This document shows, piece by piece, positions 16,250-25,852 of a DNA stretch of 64,000 nt. The position numbers were made by a program, and so were the translations under genes. The stretch is from Draconibacterium orientale (GTDB lineage Bacteria > Bacteroidota > Bacteroidia > Bacteroidales > UBA12170). Position 1 is the first letter of the stretch. Each line of letters opens with the position of its first letter. Below the pieces are notes generated by a model. The model saw nothing but the letters and a program-made list of their open reading frames with translations, was not told where the DNA came from and ran no database searches. The stretch is taken from the NCBI GenBank assembly GCA_020718205.1, contig DYSN01000003.1, positions 1 to 64,000 of the forward strand, given 5' to 3'.

Positions 16250-18129
16250 ATGTCGTCAAAATCCTTTCGAAGGGTTCTAAAGGCTTTTCGCGCCTCGGCA
16301 GCATAAATGCTCGACGGGTAATTGGTGAGAATTTTCTTGTACGACTCGCTGGCAGCGGCTTCATTGTTAAACTCATTCAGTTCAATATCTGCCAGTTGCA
16401 TCATAGCATCGTCGGCTAATAAACCATCGGGGTATTGTTCCACAATTTTTTCCAGATAGATTTTTGCCTGACTGTATTGATGATTTTCGGTATAAATAGT
16501 TGCCTTTTTAAACCACACATCGTCAAAAACTTCGTGATATAAACTCAACATGAAGATGCTGTCTAAGGTTTCCAGAGCCATACTGTCGCGATGCTGCAAT
16601 GTTAGCAAATCGGCCCGGCCATAGAGCTCAAGGGCTCTTGTACTGCTGTCGGCATCTAAGTTTTCTGCGATAAACAAAGAAAGCGTCATGGCATCGTTGG
16701 CAATTTTTTTGCCGGTTGCGGCTTTTAACACGTCGAGCTGAGCTTTGGCCCAATCAAATTCGCCAATATAAAACGAGAGTCTGGCATTGCGAAGGCGGGC
16801 TTCAAATCCAATTTCATCGTTTTTAAAATCCTTTTCAACCTGCGAAAAAAGCAAGGTTGCTTCCCAGGGATTGTCGTTGAGCAGATATATATTCCCCAGA
16901 AGCAATTTTGCGGGCGCCACGTCGGCCTTGGGTATTCCGGGAATCTGAATCAGGCTGTCTAAAGTTTCCATTGCCTGAGTGGGCTTTTGCTGATAAAAAC
17001 TTTGTATTTCGGCCAGATTCATCACGGTTTTTACGGTGTATTTTTGGTAACCCAACGATTTTAGGGCTAATTCATAATCTGTTGCTAACTCATTAACCTG
17101 CTGTTGGTTAATGGTTTGATGAGATTTTAAAAAGCCAAATCGAGCTTCCAGAATCGCCTGAACAGCATCGGTATAATAGATTTGGTTTTTGGCTTCGGGA
17201 TATTTGAGAATAAAATCAAGAGCCTCGATGCTTTCCTTGTAGTGGCCGTTTTTCGCCATCACCAAAGCCAAATCGTAAACCCGAAAAAACTCTTTTCCCT
17301 CACGTTTGTCTAAAGCTTTAGCCTGAATGACTGCAATGGTGAAATCTTTCCGCTGAATGCTAAGCCACAAAAGCAACTCGCTGAATGTTTGTGAATTATC
17401 ATTGTTTTTGATGCGCTTGAGCAATTCCTGTTTTAAATAGGGATAGATAATATCTTCGCTGGCTGTTCTAAAGGCATTCTGAATTCGATATTGAATGGTT
17501 TTTAGCTGGTCGGGGTTCCGTTGTAATAAATCGAGGTAGGCATCGGTCATTTTATCGTATTGCTCCAAAAAGAAATACAAATAACCCAGCTCGCTCTCAA
17601 AGCCGTAGCTGTTGCCCACCAGCTTTTTCCCCTGAATATAGGTTTTTTCGGCCCACTCGTTTTGACCCCGGTTTCTAAAATCGCCGGCCAACTCATTTAC
17701 AGCCCCCTGATTGGCAGGAAGTAATTCTATAGCTTCCTTAAACATCTCTTCAGCCTGCGTGTTTTCGCCCTTTTTCAACCGCAAATAGCCTAAATCGGCA
17801 ATTTCCTTATAGGGTTTCCCCTGGTCTTTCGATGCTTTTTTTATGAGTCGTTCGGCTTTTTTATACTCATCCAGATTCAAATAGCAATAGAGCAAATATT
17901 GATAAAAAAAGGAGGTGGGGCTTTCTTCATAAAGCTCTTCGAACAGAAGTGCAGCTTTTTCAAAATCTCTGGATGAATAATACTCCAAAGCCAGGTTTTG
18001 CTTGCTTTTGGGCACAGCAGGAGTTCCGGTTTTGGAAGGGTCAAAAGTTTTTAATTGCTGGGCAACAGAAATAGATGCTGTGCCCATCAACAAGCCAAGA
18101 ATAAATAAGATTTTAGCGAATGATTTCAT
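16228..18129 (-). CDS. Secreted tetratricopeptide repeat protein
   Basis: From the ATG at 18129 the product has 633 residues and a clean signal peptide (MKSFAKILFILGLL, cleavage after VAQQ). The longer frame to 18177 would put 16 residues before the signal and is rejected. The mature protein is almost entirely helical TPR repeats, for example YYSSRDFEKAALLFEELYEE near the start and YSQAKIYLEKIVEQYPDG near the end. The last segment resembles the YbgF/BamD type (YKKILTNYPSSIYAAEARK). It probably acts in the periplasm as a protein-protein scaffold, perhaps in envelope assembly; no specific role can be assigned. Confidence 0.85.
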   Translation of the reverse strand: MKSFAKILFILGLLMGTASISVAQQLKTFDPSKTGTPAVPKSKQNLALEYYSSRDFEKAALLFEELYEESPTSFFYQYLLYCYLNLDEYKKAERLIKKASKDQGKPYKEIADLGYLRLKKGENTQAEEMFKEAIELLPANQGAVNELAGDFRNRGQNEWAEKTYIQGKKLVGNSYGFESELGYLYFFLEQYDKMTDAYLDLLQRNPDQLKTIQYRIQNAFRTASEDIIYPYLKQELLKRIKNNDNSQTFSELLLWLSIQRKDFTIAVIQAKALDKREGKEFFRVYDLALVMAKNGHYKESIEALDFILKYPEAKNQIYYTDAVQAILEARFGFLKSHQTINQQQVNELATDYELALKSLGYQKYTVKTVMNLAEIQSFYQQKPTQAMETLDSLIQIPGIPKADVAPAKLLLGNIYLLNDNPWEATLLFSQVEKDFKNDEIGFEARLRNARLSFYIGEFDWAKAQLDVLKAATGKKIANDAMTLSLFIAENLDADSSTRALELYGRADLLTLQHRDSMALETLDSIFMLSLYHEVFDDVWFKKATIYTENHQYSQAKIYLEKIVEQYPDGLLADDAMMQLADIELNEFNNEAAASESYKKILTNYPSSIYAAEARKAFRTLRKDFDDIKNADPL

Positions 18130-18314
18130 TTGATGGCAAAGGTAAAAATATACACGGGATATTGTTTTTTTAAACACCTCTTAACTTTTTCTTTTGGTGC
18201 TTTAACGGCTAAATATCTGTGGAATTTCAAATCAGTTGGTTTTCTTATTTTTTTATTTCCGCCGATTGAAAATAAATATTATTTTTATAAAGAAGATAAT
18301 TTAAATATAAGGAT

Positions 18315-19019
18315 ATGAAATTCAACAGAATACTACTTAAATTGAGCGGAGAAGCCTTGATGGGTGACCAGCAATATGGTATCGATCCCGAACGGTTGGC
18401 CATGTATGCGGAAGAAGTGAAACAGGTGGTGGACGCTGGTAAACAGGTGGGAATAGTTATTGGCGGGGGAAATATTTATCGCGGATTGTCGGGAGCCAGC
18501 GAAGGCATGGACAGGGTTCAGGGCGATTATATGGGCATGTTGGCCACCCTCATCAACTCAATGGCCATACAGGGAGCCATGGAAAAAACCGGACTCAAAG
18601 TCAAATTGTTGTCAACCCTCACCTTTCAACCCATGTCGGAGCCCATGAGTCGTAAAAACGCATTGAACTACCTCAATCAGGGATATGTGGTGGTGATTGC
18701 CGGTGGAACCGGAAACCCGTTTTTTACCACCGATACGGCTTCGGCACTTAGAGCCGTTGAGATAGAAGCTGACGTAATCATGAAAGGAACACGGGTGGAT
18801 GGCGTTTATACTGCAGACCCCGAAAAGGATCCTACAGCCACCAAATACAGCGAAATTTCTTTTGCTGAAGCCTATGAGAAAAAGCTCAAAATCATGGATT
18901 TAACTTCTTTCACCCTCTGTCAGGAAAACAACCTGCCCATCTATGTTTTCGATATGAACACCAAAGGAAACCTGCTCAGAATTGTCAATGGCGAACATTT
19001 GGGTACCATAGTGAAATAG
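18315..19019 (+). CDS. pyrH: Uridylate kinase
   Basis: PyrH phosphorylates UMP to UDP and is essential for pyrimidine nucleotide synthesis. The 234-residue length is normal. The amino-acid-kinase fold is evident from LLKLSGEALMG at the N-terminus, VIGGGNIYRG at about residue 55, GTGNPFFTTDTASALRA at about 134 and GTRVDGVYTADP at about 157. It is often followed by frr; here it is followed by a terminator and an AAA ATPase, so it is monocistronic. Confidence 0.97.
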   Translation: MKFNRILLKLSGEALMGDQQYGIDPERLAMYAEEVKQVVDAGKQVGIVIGGGNIYRGLSGASEGMDRVQGDYMGMLATLINSMAIQGAMEKTGLKVKLLSTLTFQPMSEPMSRKNALNYLNQGYVVVIAGGTGNPFFTTDTASALRAVEIEADVIMKGTRVDGVYTADPEKDPTATKYSEISFAEAYEKKLKIMDLTSFTLCQENNLPIYVFDMNTKGNLLRIVNGEHLGTIVK

Positions 19020-19043
19020 AAACCGAAGTTTTGTAGCAAAAGT

Positions 19044-19080
19044 AAAAGAGAGAAACCTGTGGCTTCTCTCTTTTGTTTTT
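19044..19080 (+). terminator. pyrH terminator
   Basis: AAAAGAGAGAAACC at 19044-19057 pairs with GGCTTCTCTCTTTT at 19061-19074 around TGT with one mismatch, followed by a T-rich tail. The hairpin sequence nearly repeats that of the lysS-side terminator at 20692-20724. Confidence 0.85.
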
Positions 19081-19206
19081 AAGGCCTTGTCAATTTTTTT
19101 TTAGACAAATCTGTCCTGATTGCCAATATTTTCTGTTCAGCCAAAAATTGTCTGAAATTTGATTAAGTAGTTATATATCAGTTATTAATAGCATTTTCTC
19201 TTAATA

Positions 19207-19232
19207 AAACTTTTTCGTAAGTGAAAAAGTTT
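19207..19232. repeat. 10-base inverted repeat upstream of the AAA ATPase
   Basis: AAACTTTTTC at 19207-19216 is a perfect inverted copy of GAAAAAGTTT at 19223-19232 with a 6-base gap. Its right arm overlaps the left arm of the larger inverted repeat at 19228-19314. The rest of 19020-19356 holds the pyrH terminator and the ATPase promoter; I see no further gene. Confidence 0.75.
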
Positions 19233-19314
19233 CTTGAAAATCATACAAATAGTATTGATATTGTCTTGGAAAAAAAGAAACTATGATGTAAATTTGTATG
19301 GAAATCAAGAAACT
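19228..19314. repeat. Large inverted repeat flanking the ATPase promoter
   Basis: The 23-base arms 19228-19250 (AGTTTCTTGA, four variable bases, CATACAAAT) and 19292-19314 (ATTTGTATG, four variable bases, TCAAGAAACT) are mirror images with only the central bases differing. Arm centres are 64 bases apart, close to six helical turns. The right arm covers the end of the -7 box and the likely start site. Confidence 0.8.
19266..19296 (+). promoter_or_regulatory. Predicted promoter of the AAA ATPase gene
   Basis: TTG at 19266-19268, a 20-base spacer and TAAATTTG at 19289-19296 match the Bacteroidetes consensus. The promoter sits between the two arms of the inverted repeat, which suggests repression by occlusion or DNA looping. 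Confidence 0.6.
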
Positions 19315-19356
19315 ATTTGATTTTTTTTAATGCGATACAAGAAAGGTTAAAATAAA

Positions 19357-20676
19357 ATGAATAAGAAAGAAACCATAAAACTGATTATAAACAGATTTCA
19401 GGAGACCAATTTACCCACAGTGATTTCCAGAACTGTTCAATTGCCCATAAACAGTGGCAAGATAATATCAGTAATAGGACCGCGGCGATGCGGAAAGACT
19501 TATTTGCTCTTCGACACCATAGCGAAATTAATCGCAGGCGGAATTGCAAAATCGAATATCCTCATGATAAACTTTGAGGATGAGCGGCTGCAACTTGATA
19601 CTGATGAGTTGGATTTGATTCTCCAAACCTGGCGCGAAATGCATCAGGGGATTGAACTTGGTGAGCATTATTTCTTCTTCGATGAGATTCAGAATATCAG
19701 GGGGTGGGAAAAATTTGTTCGCAGAATATACGATAACGAGTCGCGAAATATCTTTATTTCAGGTTCCAATTCAGCCTTTCTATCTTCTGAAATAGCCACA
19801 TCGCTTCGTGGCAGGTCGGTGCCTTATGAAATATTCCCTTTTTCATTCAAAGAATATCTCAATTTTAAAAATTTGAGTATTAACTACAATTCTGAAATGA
19901 ATAGACCATTCATAATCAATGAGTTAAAAAAGTTTTTGCAGGAAGGGGGCTATCCTGAGACGCTACAAATGACTTCTATCCAGCAATCGGATATACTTCG
20001 TACCTATTATTATGTTATGATTTATAAAGATCTCATTGAGCGTTATGAAATCAATGCAGTTTCCACTGTTAAATACTTTATCGAAAAGTTGGCCGATAAT
20101 GTGACGAAACATTTTTCTCTGAATAATATTTATAATCAGTTGCGCTCGCAAGGCATTAAACTCGATAAAAATCTCATATATCAGTTGGTTGAATACATTC
20201 AGAATATCTATTTGGCTTTCAGCATACAAAGACACGATTACTCCCTTGCCGCCAGATCCAAATCGGATAAAAAGGCTTATTTTATTGATAATGGACTCCT
20301 GAATATACTCACTCACAGTTTCTCGGATAATATGGGCAAATTGCTCGAAAATGCCGTGTTTATTTTTCTAAAAACCAACTACGGTAACATTTACGAAAGC
20401 AATATTTTCTATTATAAAGATAAGTCAGAATGCGATTTTGTTGTTTTTGAAAAAAATCAGGCAATGGCCTGCATTCAAGTGAGCTATGATATTTCGGACG
20501 CTCAAACACTGCTGTGGGAGCAAAAAGGCCTTCTGCAAGCCATGAATCATTATGGTTTAAAAGAAGGATTCATAATCACTTTGGAGCAAGAACGGGAGAT
20601 TGATGTAGAAGACAAGAAGATTTTTGTGCGGCCTGCTTTTAAAGTATTGATTGATATGAGTTTAAAAGGGGGATAG
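19357..20676 (+). CDS. AAA ATPase with DUF4143 domain
   Basis: A 439-residue protein of a large family of uncharacterised, patchily distributed ATPases. Walker A is GPRRCGKTY at about residues 45-53 and Walker B is YFFFDEIQN at about 107-115, followed by the sensor region FISGSNSAFLSSEIATSLRG. Residues about 205-340 are a winged-helix-like region. The C-terminal DUF4143 domain has a PD-(D/E)xK-like pattern (ECDFVVFE followed by IQVSY), though nuclease activity is not established for the family. The gene is flanked by two near-identical terminator hairpins and stands alone between the housekeeping genes pyrH and lysS, consistent with mobility. Its function is unknown. Confidence 0.85.
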   Translation: MNKKETIKLIINRFQETNLPTVISRTVQLPINSGKIISVIGPRRCGKTYLLFDTIAKLIAGGIAKSNILMINFEDERLQLDTDELDLILQTWREMHQGIELGEHYFFFDEIQNIRGWEKFVRRIYDNESRNIFISGSNSAFLSSEIATSLRGRSVPYEIFPFSFKEYLNFKNLSINYNSEMNRPFIINELKKFLQEGGYPETLQMTSIQQSDILRTYYYVMIYKDLIERYEINAVSTVKYFIEKLADNVTKHFSLNNIYNQLRSQGIKLDKNLIYQLVEYIQNIYLAFSIQRHDYSLAARSKSDKKAYFIDNGLLNILTHSFSDNMGKLLENAVFIFLKTNYGNIYESNIFYYKDKSECDFVVFEKNQAMACIQVSYDISDAQTLLWEQKGLLQAMNHYGLKEGFIITLEQEREIDVEDKKIFVRPAFKVLIDMSLKGG

Positions 20677-20691
20677 GATTTACTACTAAAA

Positions 20692-20724
20692 CAAAAGAGA
20701 GAAACCATCAGTTTCTCTCTTTTG
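20692..20724 (-). terminator. Terminator between the ATPase gene and lysS
   Basis: CAAAAGAGAGAAAC at 20692-20705 pairs perfectly over 14 bases with GTTTCTCTCTTTTG at 20711-20724. The T-rich side (TTTTGTTTTAG) is on the minus strand, so it chiefly ends lysS transcription, and it may serve both directions. Confidence 0.85.
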
Positions 20725-20751
20725 CAAAATGCAATCAAAAAATTAATTTTC

Positions 20752-22452
20752 TTAACCCACTAGCTCCACAATTAATCCGTCGTCGGTTTTAATCACAGAA
20801 GCAATTTTATTTTTGGTGAGGCCTTTAATGGCTGTGTCCCATTTCTTATTGCTTAAAGCGGCTTTTTCCTTTAGATCGTTCAGGTTGATGGGCGATTGTG
20901 CTTTTAAGTGGTCGAAAACAATTTTCTCATCCTCGGTGAGCTCAATTTTCTTCTTCTCTGGTTTCATTTGGGGGAAGAAAAGAACCTCCTGAATGGAAGT
21001 ATTGTTGGTCATAAACATGACCAATCGGTCTATTCCAATGCCCATTCCCGAGGTGGGTGGCATTCCATATTCCAGCGATCGCACAAAATCCATATCAATA
21101 AACATGGCTTCATCATCGCCACGCTCCGAGAGTTTCATCTGTTCTTCGAAACGCTCCAGCTGGTCAATGGGGTCGTTGAGCTCCGAATAGGCATTGGCCA
21201 GCTCTTTTCCATTGACCATCAGCTCAAATCGCTCGGTCAACTCAGGATTCTCGCGATGACGCTTGCAAAGTGGCGACATCTCCACCGGATAATCGGTTAT
21301 AAAGGTGGGCTGAATGTAGTTGTGCTCACATTTTTCGCCAAATATTTCATCAATAAGCTTGCCTTTACCCATAAAATCGTCCACAGCAATGCCTAAAAGT
21401 TTAGCAACCTGTCTTATTTCTTCCTCAATCTTTCCATTCAAATCGTGGCCAGTATGTGTTTTTATGGCTTCCAATATCGGAACCCTGGCATAGGGTGCTT
21501 TAAAGCTGATTTCGTTCTCACCAAAACGAACCGTTGTGGTTCCATGTACTTCGGTGGCAATGGTTTCCAGCATTTTTTCGGTGAATTCCATCATCCATTT
21601 GTAGTCTTTGTAGGCCACATAGATTTCCATCTGTGTAAATTCAGGGTTATGGGTTCTGTCCATACCTTCGTTTCTGAAATCTTTGGCAAATTCAAAAACA
21701 CCATCATAACCACCCACTATCAGGCGTTTCAAATACAACTCGTTGGCCACGCGCAAATACATCGGAATATCGAGACTGTTGTGATGGGTAATAAAAGGTC
21801 GTGCCGATGCGCCGCCAGGAATTGCCTGAAGGATTGGGGTTTCCACTTCCAGATATCCGTGCGACAACAGAAAGCTTCTCATGCTTTGAATGATTTTGCT
21901 CCTTTTTACAAACAAATCGCTCACATGGTCGTTAACAATTAAATCTACATAACGCTGACGATAGCGCATTTCGGGATCGGTGAAGGCATCGAAGGTTACT
22001 CCATCTTTTTCCTTTACAATGGGCAGCGGGCGCAAAGCTTTTGATAGCAGTTTAAACTCTTTAACATGTATGCTGATTTCGCCCATTTTGGTCACAAAAA
22101 CATAGCCTTTAACTCCCACAATGTCGCCAATATCGGTTAAACGCTTAAAAACATCGTTGTAAAGCGAGCTGTCGTCGCCTGTGCAAATATCGTCGCGCTT
22201 GATATAGGCCTGAATTCGTGCGGTGGAGTCTTTGATTTCGATAAACGAAGCAGCCCCCATAATTCTCCGGCTCATGATACGCCCCGCCAAACTAACATCC
22301 TGATATAGTGAAGAATCCTTAGGAAAGTTTTCTAAAATTTCGGCTGCTGTGGCATTCACCGCATAGGCTTCTGCCGGATAGGGATCGATTCCCAGGTTTC
22401 TAAGTTCATTTAACGAATTACGTCTGATTTGTTCCTGTTCGCTTAAGGCCAT
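20752..22452 (-). CDS. lysS: Lysyl-tRNA synthetase (class II)
   Basis: LysS charges tRNA-Lys. The 566-residue protein has an N-terminal OB-fold anticodon-binding domain (about 55-170). The class II catalytic core follows: motif 2 [18 protein letters not shown] at about 254-271, and motif 3 [12 protein letters not shown] near 478. Beyond about residue 500 an extra C-terminal segment of about 65 residues (from [17 protein letters not shown]) looks like a winged helix; I recall similar tails in other Bacteroidetes LysS. A TATCTTTG box on the minus strand (complement of 22484-22491) is a plausible -7 element without a well-placed TTG. Confidence 0.96.
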   Translation of the reverse strand: MALSEQEQIRRNSLNELRNLGIDPYPAEAYAVNATAAEILENFPKDSSLYQDVSLAGRIMSRRIMGAASFIEIKDSTARIQAYIKRDDICTGDDSSLYNDVFKRLTDIGDIVGVKGYVFVTKMGEISIHVKEFKLLSKALRPLPIVKEKDGVTFDAFTDPEMRYRQRYVDLIVNDHVSDLFVKRSKIIQSMRSFLLSHGYLEVETPILQAIPGGASARPFITHHNSLDIPMYLRVANELYLKRLIVGGYDGVFEFAKDFRNEGMDRTHNPEFTQMEIYVAYKDYKWMMEFTEKMLETIATEVHGTTTVRFGENEISFKAPYARVPILEAIKTHTGHDLNGKIEEEIRQVAKLLGIAVDDFMGKGKLIDEIFGEKCEHNYIQPTFITDYPVEMSPLCKRHRENPELTERFELMVNGKELANAYSELNDPIDQLERFEEQMKLSERGDDEAMFIDMDFVRSLEYGMPPTSGMGIGIDRLVMFMTNNTSIQEVLFFPQMKPEKKKIELTEDEKIVFDHLKAQSPINLNDLKEKAALSNKKWDTAIKGLTKNKIASVIKTDDGLIVELVG

Positions 22453-22787
22453 ATATCAAATTTTGCTGGTTTCAAATTTTTTGCAAAGATAGTTTTTATA
22501 ATAAAATAACCCACTATTCAGCCCAAAGCTAATTTTTAATCCGTTGATTTCTTGGGAAATTCAGCTGGATTTTTCAATTGGAGAATAATTCAACGGCGGG
22601 GAGAAAAACAAGTATATGGGTTATATAAGAAGACCAATGTCAAGAAGTTGTAAATTCCATAACAAATTCCAACCTAAACGAAACAAAACCCAATCATATT
22701 GGTATAAAAGATTTAAGTCGTAGTGACTTGCTTTTTAAACTGAAAAAAGAATACTTTTATTGTTAGAAATTCAATAACCAATATATT
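22453..22787. other. Divergent intergenic region, no gene seen
   Basis: This 335-base gap separates divergent lysS and the fibre-like gene at 22788. It is AT-rich, has stops in all frames and no strong hairpin; AAGTC-GTAGT-GACTT near 22710 is a weak 5-base dyad. Apart from the lysS -7 candidate I see no defined element. Confidence 0.6.
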
Positions 22788-24305
22788 ATGAAACGATTAT
22801 TACCCATTTTATTTGCAATGCTTTCTGTTTTTGGCTGGGCTCAGGCACCCGAAGCCTTTAACTATCAAACCATTGTGCGCCAGGATAATGGCAATCCATA
22901 CGTTTTTCAACAAATGGACTTTCGCATTTCCATACTTCAGGGGAGTGCTACAGGAAATACGGTTTATGCCGAAGAGCACAGTTTAACTACCAATGCCAAT
23001 GGGCAGGCTTCCTTTAAAATTGGTTTGGGAATGGTAACAAATGGTGTATTCTCGAACATCGATTGGGGTATCGATACTTATTTCATCAAAATAGAAGCCC
23101 GCGAAAATGGGTCACCCACTTTTGTTTTAATGGGAATAGAGCCTTTTGCATCGGTGCCCTACGCCTTGTTTGCGAAAAATACTTCATCCAACATCACTCT
23201 GTGGCAACAAGATGGCAACAATGTGTACTATATGGGCGGAAATGTTGGAATAAAAACTACCCAACCCACCGAAGCGTTAACCCTTGGGGTCGATAATAGA
23301 ATAAAATTGAGCACTGTTAAGAATTCACTCACATATGGTGCGTTAATCAACCTCCGCTGGAATGCAGAGGATGCCAAGCCGGGAATTCATTTTAAAGATG
23401 CATCCGGTGCTTCGAAAGTGGCGCTCTCAGCCTATAAATACCAGACTTTTCCAAATATTCTTTCCAATAAATTCTCCATTGCTACCACAAATGCTGCGGG
23501 TACTCTGGTCGAAAGATTTAATGTTCCTTTTGGAGCCAATGAAGTAGATATAACAGTTACCGATGCCAATTTAAAAATATTGGGTGGCAACACATTTCAG
23601 GTGGGCACCGACCAAAGCAGCGGACTGGCCATGTACTATGGCGATGTTTTCATTAATGGCACCAGGAAACTGGGTATTGGCGATAAAGACTGGATAACCG
23701 AAGGAACCTACGGAAATGCTCAGTTTGAGTTGTATCGTGCTGATAGCGATGTGGAATTCCTGATTCACGACGATGCTGGTGTTAATACAGTGGGGCTGCA
23801 CCTTCGCAATGGTGAAGTAGATTGGAAAATAGCCCACAATGGCGATTTTAGAGTTAAACACGAAGAAGCAACCTTTATGAAAATAGATGCCGACGGAAAT
23901 GTGGGCATCGATGTGGAGAGTCCCATTGCCAAACTCGATGTGAATGGAAATATCAATGTTTCTGCGGGTTTTGCCTATTTGGTGGGCGGACAAGGCAAAG
24001 GAGCCTATTTACCTGTTCAAAATCCCGTTGCGGCAGGCGATGCAGTAGGAATGAACCCCGATAATGGCCAGATTGGGAAATATACACCTGGCGATGTCTT
24101 TCTGGGAATTGCAGTGGATAAAGCTGCGTTCGTAGAAAACTATGTGGCTGGACGCGAAAAAGATGCAAGCTTCGCCCTTGTAGTTTCCAAAGGTCAGATT
24201 CAAGGCGATTTGAGTCAGTTTCAGCTCAATGGCAGATTGGTGAATACCACCGATGGACAGCAAGTGGGAATCCTGTTAAGCAATGGTCAAATTTTCCTAA
24301 AATAG
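22788..24305 (+). CDS. Secreted fibre-like protein, copy 1
   Basis: The 505-residue product has a signal peptide (MKRLLPILFAML, cleavage after GWAQ). Residues about 20-130 form a conserved secreted Bacteroidetes domain (EAFNYQTIVRQDNGNPYV, ending ASVPYALFAKN). A long beta-rich middle follows. The end has short glycine-punctuated strands (IDADGNVGIDVESP, KLDVNGNINVS), reminiscent of trimeric tail-spike or adhesin stems. There is no T9SS sorting domain. The next gene is a paralogue six bases downstream, so the two form an operon. A surface fibre or adhesin is a reasonable guess only. Confidence 0.7.
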   Translation: MKRLLPILFAMLSVFGWAQAPEAFNYQTIVRQDNGNPYVFQQMDFRISILQGSATGNTVYAEEHSLTTNANGQASFKIGLGMVTNGVFSNIDWGIDTYFIKIEARENGSPTFVLMGIEPFASVPYALFAKNTSSNITLWQQDGNNVYYMGGNVGIKTTQPTEALTLGVDNRIKLSTVKNSLTYGALINLRWNAEDAKPGIHFKDASGASKVALSAYKYQTFPNILSNKFSIATTNAAGTLVERFNVPFGANEVDITVTDANLKILGGNTFQVGTDQSSGLAMYYGDVFINGTRKLGIGDKDWITEGTYGNAQFELYRADSDVEFLIHDDAGVNTVGLHLRNGEVDWKIAHNGDFRVKHEEATFMKIDADGNVGIDVESPIAKLDVNGNINVSAGFAYLVGGQGKGAYLPVQNPVAAGDAVGMNPDNGQIGKYTPGDVFLGIAVDKAAFVENYVAGREKDASFALVVSKGQIQGDLSQFQLNGRLVNTTDGQQVGILLSNGQIFLK

Positions 24306-24311
24306 AAGGCT

Positions 24312-25826
24312 ATGCGACGAAGAACTTTATTCATATTATTCTTGTTTGCGAGCCTGCTCCTTAGAGCTCAGGTTCCGGAATATATCAACTTTCAAACGGT
24401 AATTCATTACTCCAACGGCTCCGTTATTCCTCAGCAAAATGTAAGCATTATCGTAAATATTATTGCTCAATCAGCCGACGGCGATATTGTTTATCGCGAA
24501 TCTCATATGGTTGAGAGCAATCAATTTGGGCTTATCAACTTCAAAATTGGCGAAGGGTCTGTTTTATATGGTCATTGGGCCGAATTACTTTGGAGCCGGA
24601 AAGACTATTATCTCATGCTCGAATTGGACACATCCGGAACCGGAAACAACTATATAGACATGGGAATTGCACAGCTTTTATCGGTTCCCTATGCCCTTTT
24701 TGCCCAAAGCTCGAGTCAGGCTGCCATTTGGCAAACCAATGATTTGGGAATTCACATCGATGGCGATTTAGGTATTCAAACCAGCGAGCCATCCGAAGCT
24801 TTGGAAATGGGGGAGGATGCCGAAATTACACTTTCTTCTTCCATGCCCGGTCTTGGTGATAACAGTTTGATTCAAATTGTTATGAGTGCCGATACGGCCA
24901 ACCCAAATATCAATTGGGCCGATTCAAATGACATATTCGCGGCATCTTTTTCTGCCCAGCAATACAATACCGACCCGTTAACTCTAGAAAACAGGTTTCA
25001 ATTGGCTACTTCAGGCGAGAATAATAACAGACGATACCGCATTGATTTTCAATTTGATAAAAATATTGCCGACATTTCATTCAACCAAAGCAATTTGATT
25101 GTAGAAGGTGATTTTTTTGCCGGTGACGAAACAGAGGCTCCCACATCCATTATGTGGGGACATCAATGGGTAAACAATTTGAACGAGTTTGGTATTGGTA
25201 ATAAAGACTGGACAACCCAGGGAGTCTATGGAAACTCTAACGCAGAATTATTCTCTCATCAAACCAATAACTTTCTATTGCTTAATGCCTTCAATGTAGA
25301 AAACAGGTGTCAGTTGGTGCTTAGGCGTGGAAACTCGGAATGGTCATGCGGAAACGATAGCGTGTTCTACTTCAAGCGAAACGACGCCAAACGGTTGGTT
25401 ATAACCCCCGAAGGCAATGTAAAAATAGGCTCAAGCACTCCCATGTATAAACTCGATGTTTATGGCGATGTGAACATTCCCGACGGAGCTTCCTATTTAA
25501 TTGGCGGGGGAAAAAATGGGGGGAAATACGCCGAGTTTTTTGAAGCCGAACAAGTAATGCAAGTAGGACAGGTAGCAGGAGTAAATCCGCAAAGCGGAAA
25601 ATTGAGAAGCTATGAGCCAGGCGATATGCTGGTAGGTATTGTTTGCGAACCCACTGGTTTTATTGCCAATGCGCAACATGCCCATGATAAAAATTTTGTG
25701 TTGGTGGCTCTCGAAGGACTATGCAACTATTCTCCAAATAAAACAATAACTCAGGGACAAACCATAAAAACCACCGATGGTCAGTTGATAGGAATTAAAA
25801 TAAACAATCAGGTTTTACTAAAATAG
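24312..25826 (+). CDS. Secreted fibre-like protein, copy 2
   Basis: A 504-residue paralogue of the preceding gene with the same order of parts: a signal peptide (FASLLLRAQ), the N-terminal domain EYINFQTVIHYSNGSVIP ending SVPYALFAQ, a divergent beta-rich middle, and a C-terminus with KLDVYGDVNIPDGASYLIGG and ending IGIKINNQVLLK. The domain ends are conserved while the centres have drifted. Near-equal length and direct adjacency point to a tandem duplication followed by divergence. The paired copies could form a heteromeric fibre; there is no direct evidence. Confidence 0.7.
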   Translation: MRRRTLFILFLFASLLLRAQVPEYINFQTVIHYSNGSVIPQQNVSIIVNIIAQSADGDIVYRESHMVESNQFGLINFKIGEGSVLYGHWAELLWSRKDYYLMLELDTSGTGNNYIDMGIAQLLSVPYALFAQSSSQAAIWQTNDLGIHIDGDLGIQTSEPSEALEMGEDAEITLSSSMPGLGDNSLIQIVMSADTANPNINWADSNDIFAASFSAQQYNTDPLTLENRFQLATSGENNNRRYRIDFQFDKNIADISFNQSNLIVEGDFFAGDETEAPTSIMWGHQWVNNLNEFGIGNKDWTTQGVYGNSNAELFSHQTNNFLLLNAFNVENRCQLVLRRGNSEWSCGNDSVFYFKRNDAKRLVITPEGNVKIGSSTPMYKLDVYGDVNIPDGASYLIGGGKNGGKYAEFFEAEQVMQVGQVAGVNPQSGKLRSYEPGDMLVGIVCEPTGFIANAQHAHDKNFVLVALEGLCNYSPNKTITQGQTIKTTDGQLIGIKINNQVLLK

Positions 25827-25852
25827 AATAATCAAAATCAATTCAACTCAGG

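Noticed and set aside
22788-25826. Prophage tail-fibre genes
   Set aside because: The two paralogues have signal peptides and no integrase, capsid, terminase or lysis genes nearby, so they are treated as host secreted proteins.
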